DNA of 8,119 nucleotides from assembly GCA_023390875.1 (NCBI GenBank), contig JAEWCA010000151.1, positions 1 through 8,119 of the forward strand, read 5' to 3'. The notes beneath the pieces were generated by a model, which was given only the letters and a program-made list of their open reading frames with translations, had not been told where the DNA came from and made no database searches. The translations under genes and the position numbers were made by a program. The first letter of the stretch is position 1; each line of letters begins with the position of its first letter. This document shows positions 6,831-8,119 of the stretch, in pieces. This stretch comes from Actinomycetes bacterium. GTDB taxonomy: Bacteria; Actinomycetota; Actinomycetes; Actinomycetales; Cellulomonadaceae.

Positions 6831-7505
6831 CTACGCGCCCAGGTAGCGCAGGACCGCGAGGACGCGGCGGTGGTCCGCGGAGTCGGCCTCGAGACCGAGC
6901 TTCGTGAAGATCTGCGCGACGTTCTTCTCGACGGCCCCGTAGGAGAGGAACAGCCGGTCGGCGATGGCCCCGTTGGAGCGGCCCTCGGCCATGAGCTCGA
7001 GGACCTCGCGCTCGCGGGGCGTCAGGCGGCCGATCCCGGGATCGGCTGCGGCGGTCGTGCCCATCAGCTGTGTCACCACCTCGGGGTCGAGCACGGTCTG
7101 CCCGGCGGCGACCCGCCGGACGGCGTCGAGGAAGTCGCGCACCTCGGCGACCCGGTCCTTGAGCAGGTAGCCGACCCCGCCGGCGCCGCCTGCGAGGAGC
7201 TGGGTGGCGTACCGGGTCTCGACGTACTGCGAGAACACGAGCACCGGGAGCGTGGGGTGCAGAGCGCGGAGGGCGGTCGCGGCGCGCATGCCCTCGTCGG
7301 TGAACGTCGGGGGCATCCGGATGTCGGCGATGACGACGTCGGGCAGGGCGTCCCGTTCCGTCACCGTCCGGACGAGCGCGTCGCCGTCGCCGACCGCGAC
7401 GACGTCGTGCCCGCGCCGGGCCAGGAGCGCGACGAGCCCGTCGCGCAGGATGACGGAGTCCTCCGCGAGCACGATGCGCAGCGGGCGCTCGGCGTCGGGT
7501 GTCAC
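6831..7505 (-). CDS. NarL/LuxR-family response regulator
   Basis: This 224-residue cytoplasmic transcription factor is the output of a two-component system. The receiver domain (about 8-130) has the acidic pair E15-D16, the phosphoacceptor D61 in VVIADIRMPP, the switch residue S92 in VLVFSQY and the conserved K116 in YLLKDR. The LuxR-type helix-turn-helix (about 160-222) reads LTPREREVLELMAEGRSNGAIADRL and continues to the recognition helix around AVEKNVAQIFTKLGL. All key residues are present, so it should be functional. The GTG start at 7505 overlaps the stop of the kinase as GTGA, so the two are translationally coupled and surely cognate partners. The length is normal for the family. Its targets are not deducible. 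Such regulators often control their own operon or neighbouring genes, but no binding site can be recognised here. Confidence 0.95.
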   Translation of the reverse strand: MTPDAERPLRIVLAEDSVILRDGLVALLARRGHDVVAVGDGDALVRTVTERDALPDVVIADIRMPPTFTDEGMRAATALRALHPTLPVLVFSQYVETRYATQLLAGGAGGVGYLLKDRVAEVRDFLDAVRRVAAGQTVLDPEVVTQLMGTTAAADPGIGRLTPREREVLELMAEGRSNGAIADRLFLSYGAVEKNVAQIFTKLGLEADSADHRRVLAVLRYLGA

Positions 7506-8119
7506 GGGCGCGTGGAGGTCGGCAGCGTCACGTCGACGACCGTAGGCCCACCGACCGGGCTGGTCAGCGCGAAGGCGCCGTCGACGGTCGCGATCCGCTC
7601 GGTCAGCCCTGCCAGTCCGGTGCGCTGCCCGTCCTGACCGTCGTGCACCACGACGGCCCCGCCGCGGCCGTCGTCGTGCACGCGCAGGTGCAGGGAGTCG
7701 GCGTCCGGCCGGTCGACCGTCAGGACCGCGCGGGTCGCCCCGGCGTGCTTGGCCGCGTTCGTCAGCAGCTCGGCGGCCGTGAAGTACGCGATCGAACGGA
7801 CGGCCGGCGAGATCCCGCCGTCGTGCTCCAGCGCGGGGTCGACCTGCACGGTGACGGGCAGCGGCACCCGCGCGGCGAACGTCTCGAGGGCGACGGCGAG
7901 CCCGTCGTCGAGCGCGGGCGGGTGGATGCCGCGCGCGATCTCCCGGAGCTCGACGAGCGCCTCCTTGGTGGACGTGTGCGCGGTGTCGAGCAGGTCGGCC
8001 GCGAGCGCGGTGTCCCCGCCGGTCGCGAGGATGTCCTGCGCCTCGCCGAGCTGCATCGCGACGGCGACGAGCCGGGCCTGGGTGCCGTCGTGCAGGTCGC
8101 GCTCGATGCGGCGCAGCTC
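7502..8119 (-). CDS. Sensor histidine kinase (HisKA_3 type), N-terminus off the window
   Basis: The 205 visible residues are the catalytic core of a kinase that autophosphorylates on His and passes the phosphate to the NarL-type regulator just downstream. The visible part opens with the H-box RRIERDLHDGTQARL, where H10 (visible numbering) is the phosphorylated residue; this D/E-R-D-x-H-D-G form defines the HisKA_3 dimerisation domain. The HATPase_c domain follows: N-box ELLTNAAKHAG with N121, G1 box D149-D-G151-R-G153, and G2 box TGLAGLTERI (about 168-176). The frame runs unbroken to the window edge, so the ATG at 8056 is internal and not the start. The missing N-terminus is expected to hold membrane or sensor segments, so the stimulus is unknown. 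Its stop overlaps the regulator start by 4 nt. Confidence 0.95.
   Translation of the reverse strand, partial: ELRRIERDLHDGTQARLVAVAMQLGEAQDILATGGDTALAADLLDTAHTSTKEALVELREIARGIHPPALDDGLAVALETFAARVPLPVTVQVDPALEHDGGISPAVRSIAYFTAAELLTNAAKHAGATRAVLTVDRPDADSLHLRVHDDGRGGAVVVHDGQDGQRTGLAGLTERIATVDGAFALTSPVGGPTVVDVTLPTSTRP

Noticed and set aside
6189..7637. 482-residue plus-strand frame
   Set aside because: It is antisense to the response regulator and the two-domain protein; its His/Arg/Gly/Asp-rich product is typical of a shadow frame.
7502..8056. Kinase starting at ATG 8056 as a complete 184-residue protein
   Set aside because: The frame continues to the window edge with the H-box, including the phosphorylated His, upstream of that Met.

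Overview
The window is very GC-rich DNA with strong G/C bias at third codon positions and frequent GTG starts. Together with a cholesterol-oxidase-type GMC enzyme and Cys-rich lipoproteins, this points to a high-GC actinobacterium. A Cellulomonadaceae or related Micrococcales genome is a plausible guess, but the sequence alone does not prove it. The first ~28 bases are not genomic: they match an Illumina Nextera transposase adapter with two mismatches, so the left edge is a contig end from a tagmentation library.

Layout, left to right. (1) On the minus strand is a multi-pass membrane protein with a GTG start, cut off at the left edge. Upstream of it, also on the minus strand, lies a complete FAD-dependent GMC oxidoreductase of the ChoD/cholesterol oxidase type. 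The short gap between them holds a perfect 16-bp palindrome with extra half-sites, resembling a TetR-family operator. (2) Divergent from the oxidoreductase, on the plus strand, are two small Cys-containing lipoproteins whose genes overlap by ATGA, so they are probably co-translated. (3) A stand-alone plus-strand aldo/keto reductase follows, with an intact catalytic tetrad. (4) Next is a plus-strand VapBC-type toxin-antitoxin operon: an RHH antitoxin and a PIN-domain RNase toxin. The antitoxin appears leaderless, and its promoter and start codon lie inside four tandem 8-bp repeats, the kind of array RHH repressors bind. (5) On the minus strand is a two-domain protein of unknown function with a DUF3885-like C-terminal half. 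It is broken into two overlapping reading frames by an apparent single-base deletion. (6) At the right edge, on the minus strand, are a NarL-type response regulator and the 3' part of its HisKA_3 sensor kinase, overlapping by GTGA. The kinase N-terminus lies beyond the window.

The segments look functionally independent (redox enzymes, envelope proteins, a toxin-antitoxin module, a two-component system) rather than one pathway. I do not see a clear-cut new multi-gene system. The parts most worth a second look are the 8-bp repeat array at vapB, the palindrome between the oxidoreductase and the membrane protein, the coupled lipoprotein pair, and the frameshifted two-domain protein. No gene-free stretch exceeds about 120 bases. 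I saw no tRNA, rRNA, CRISPR array, transposase or convincing intrinsic terminator.
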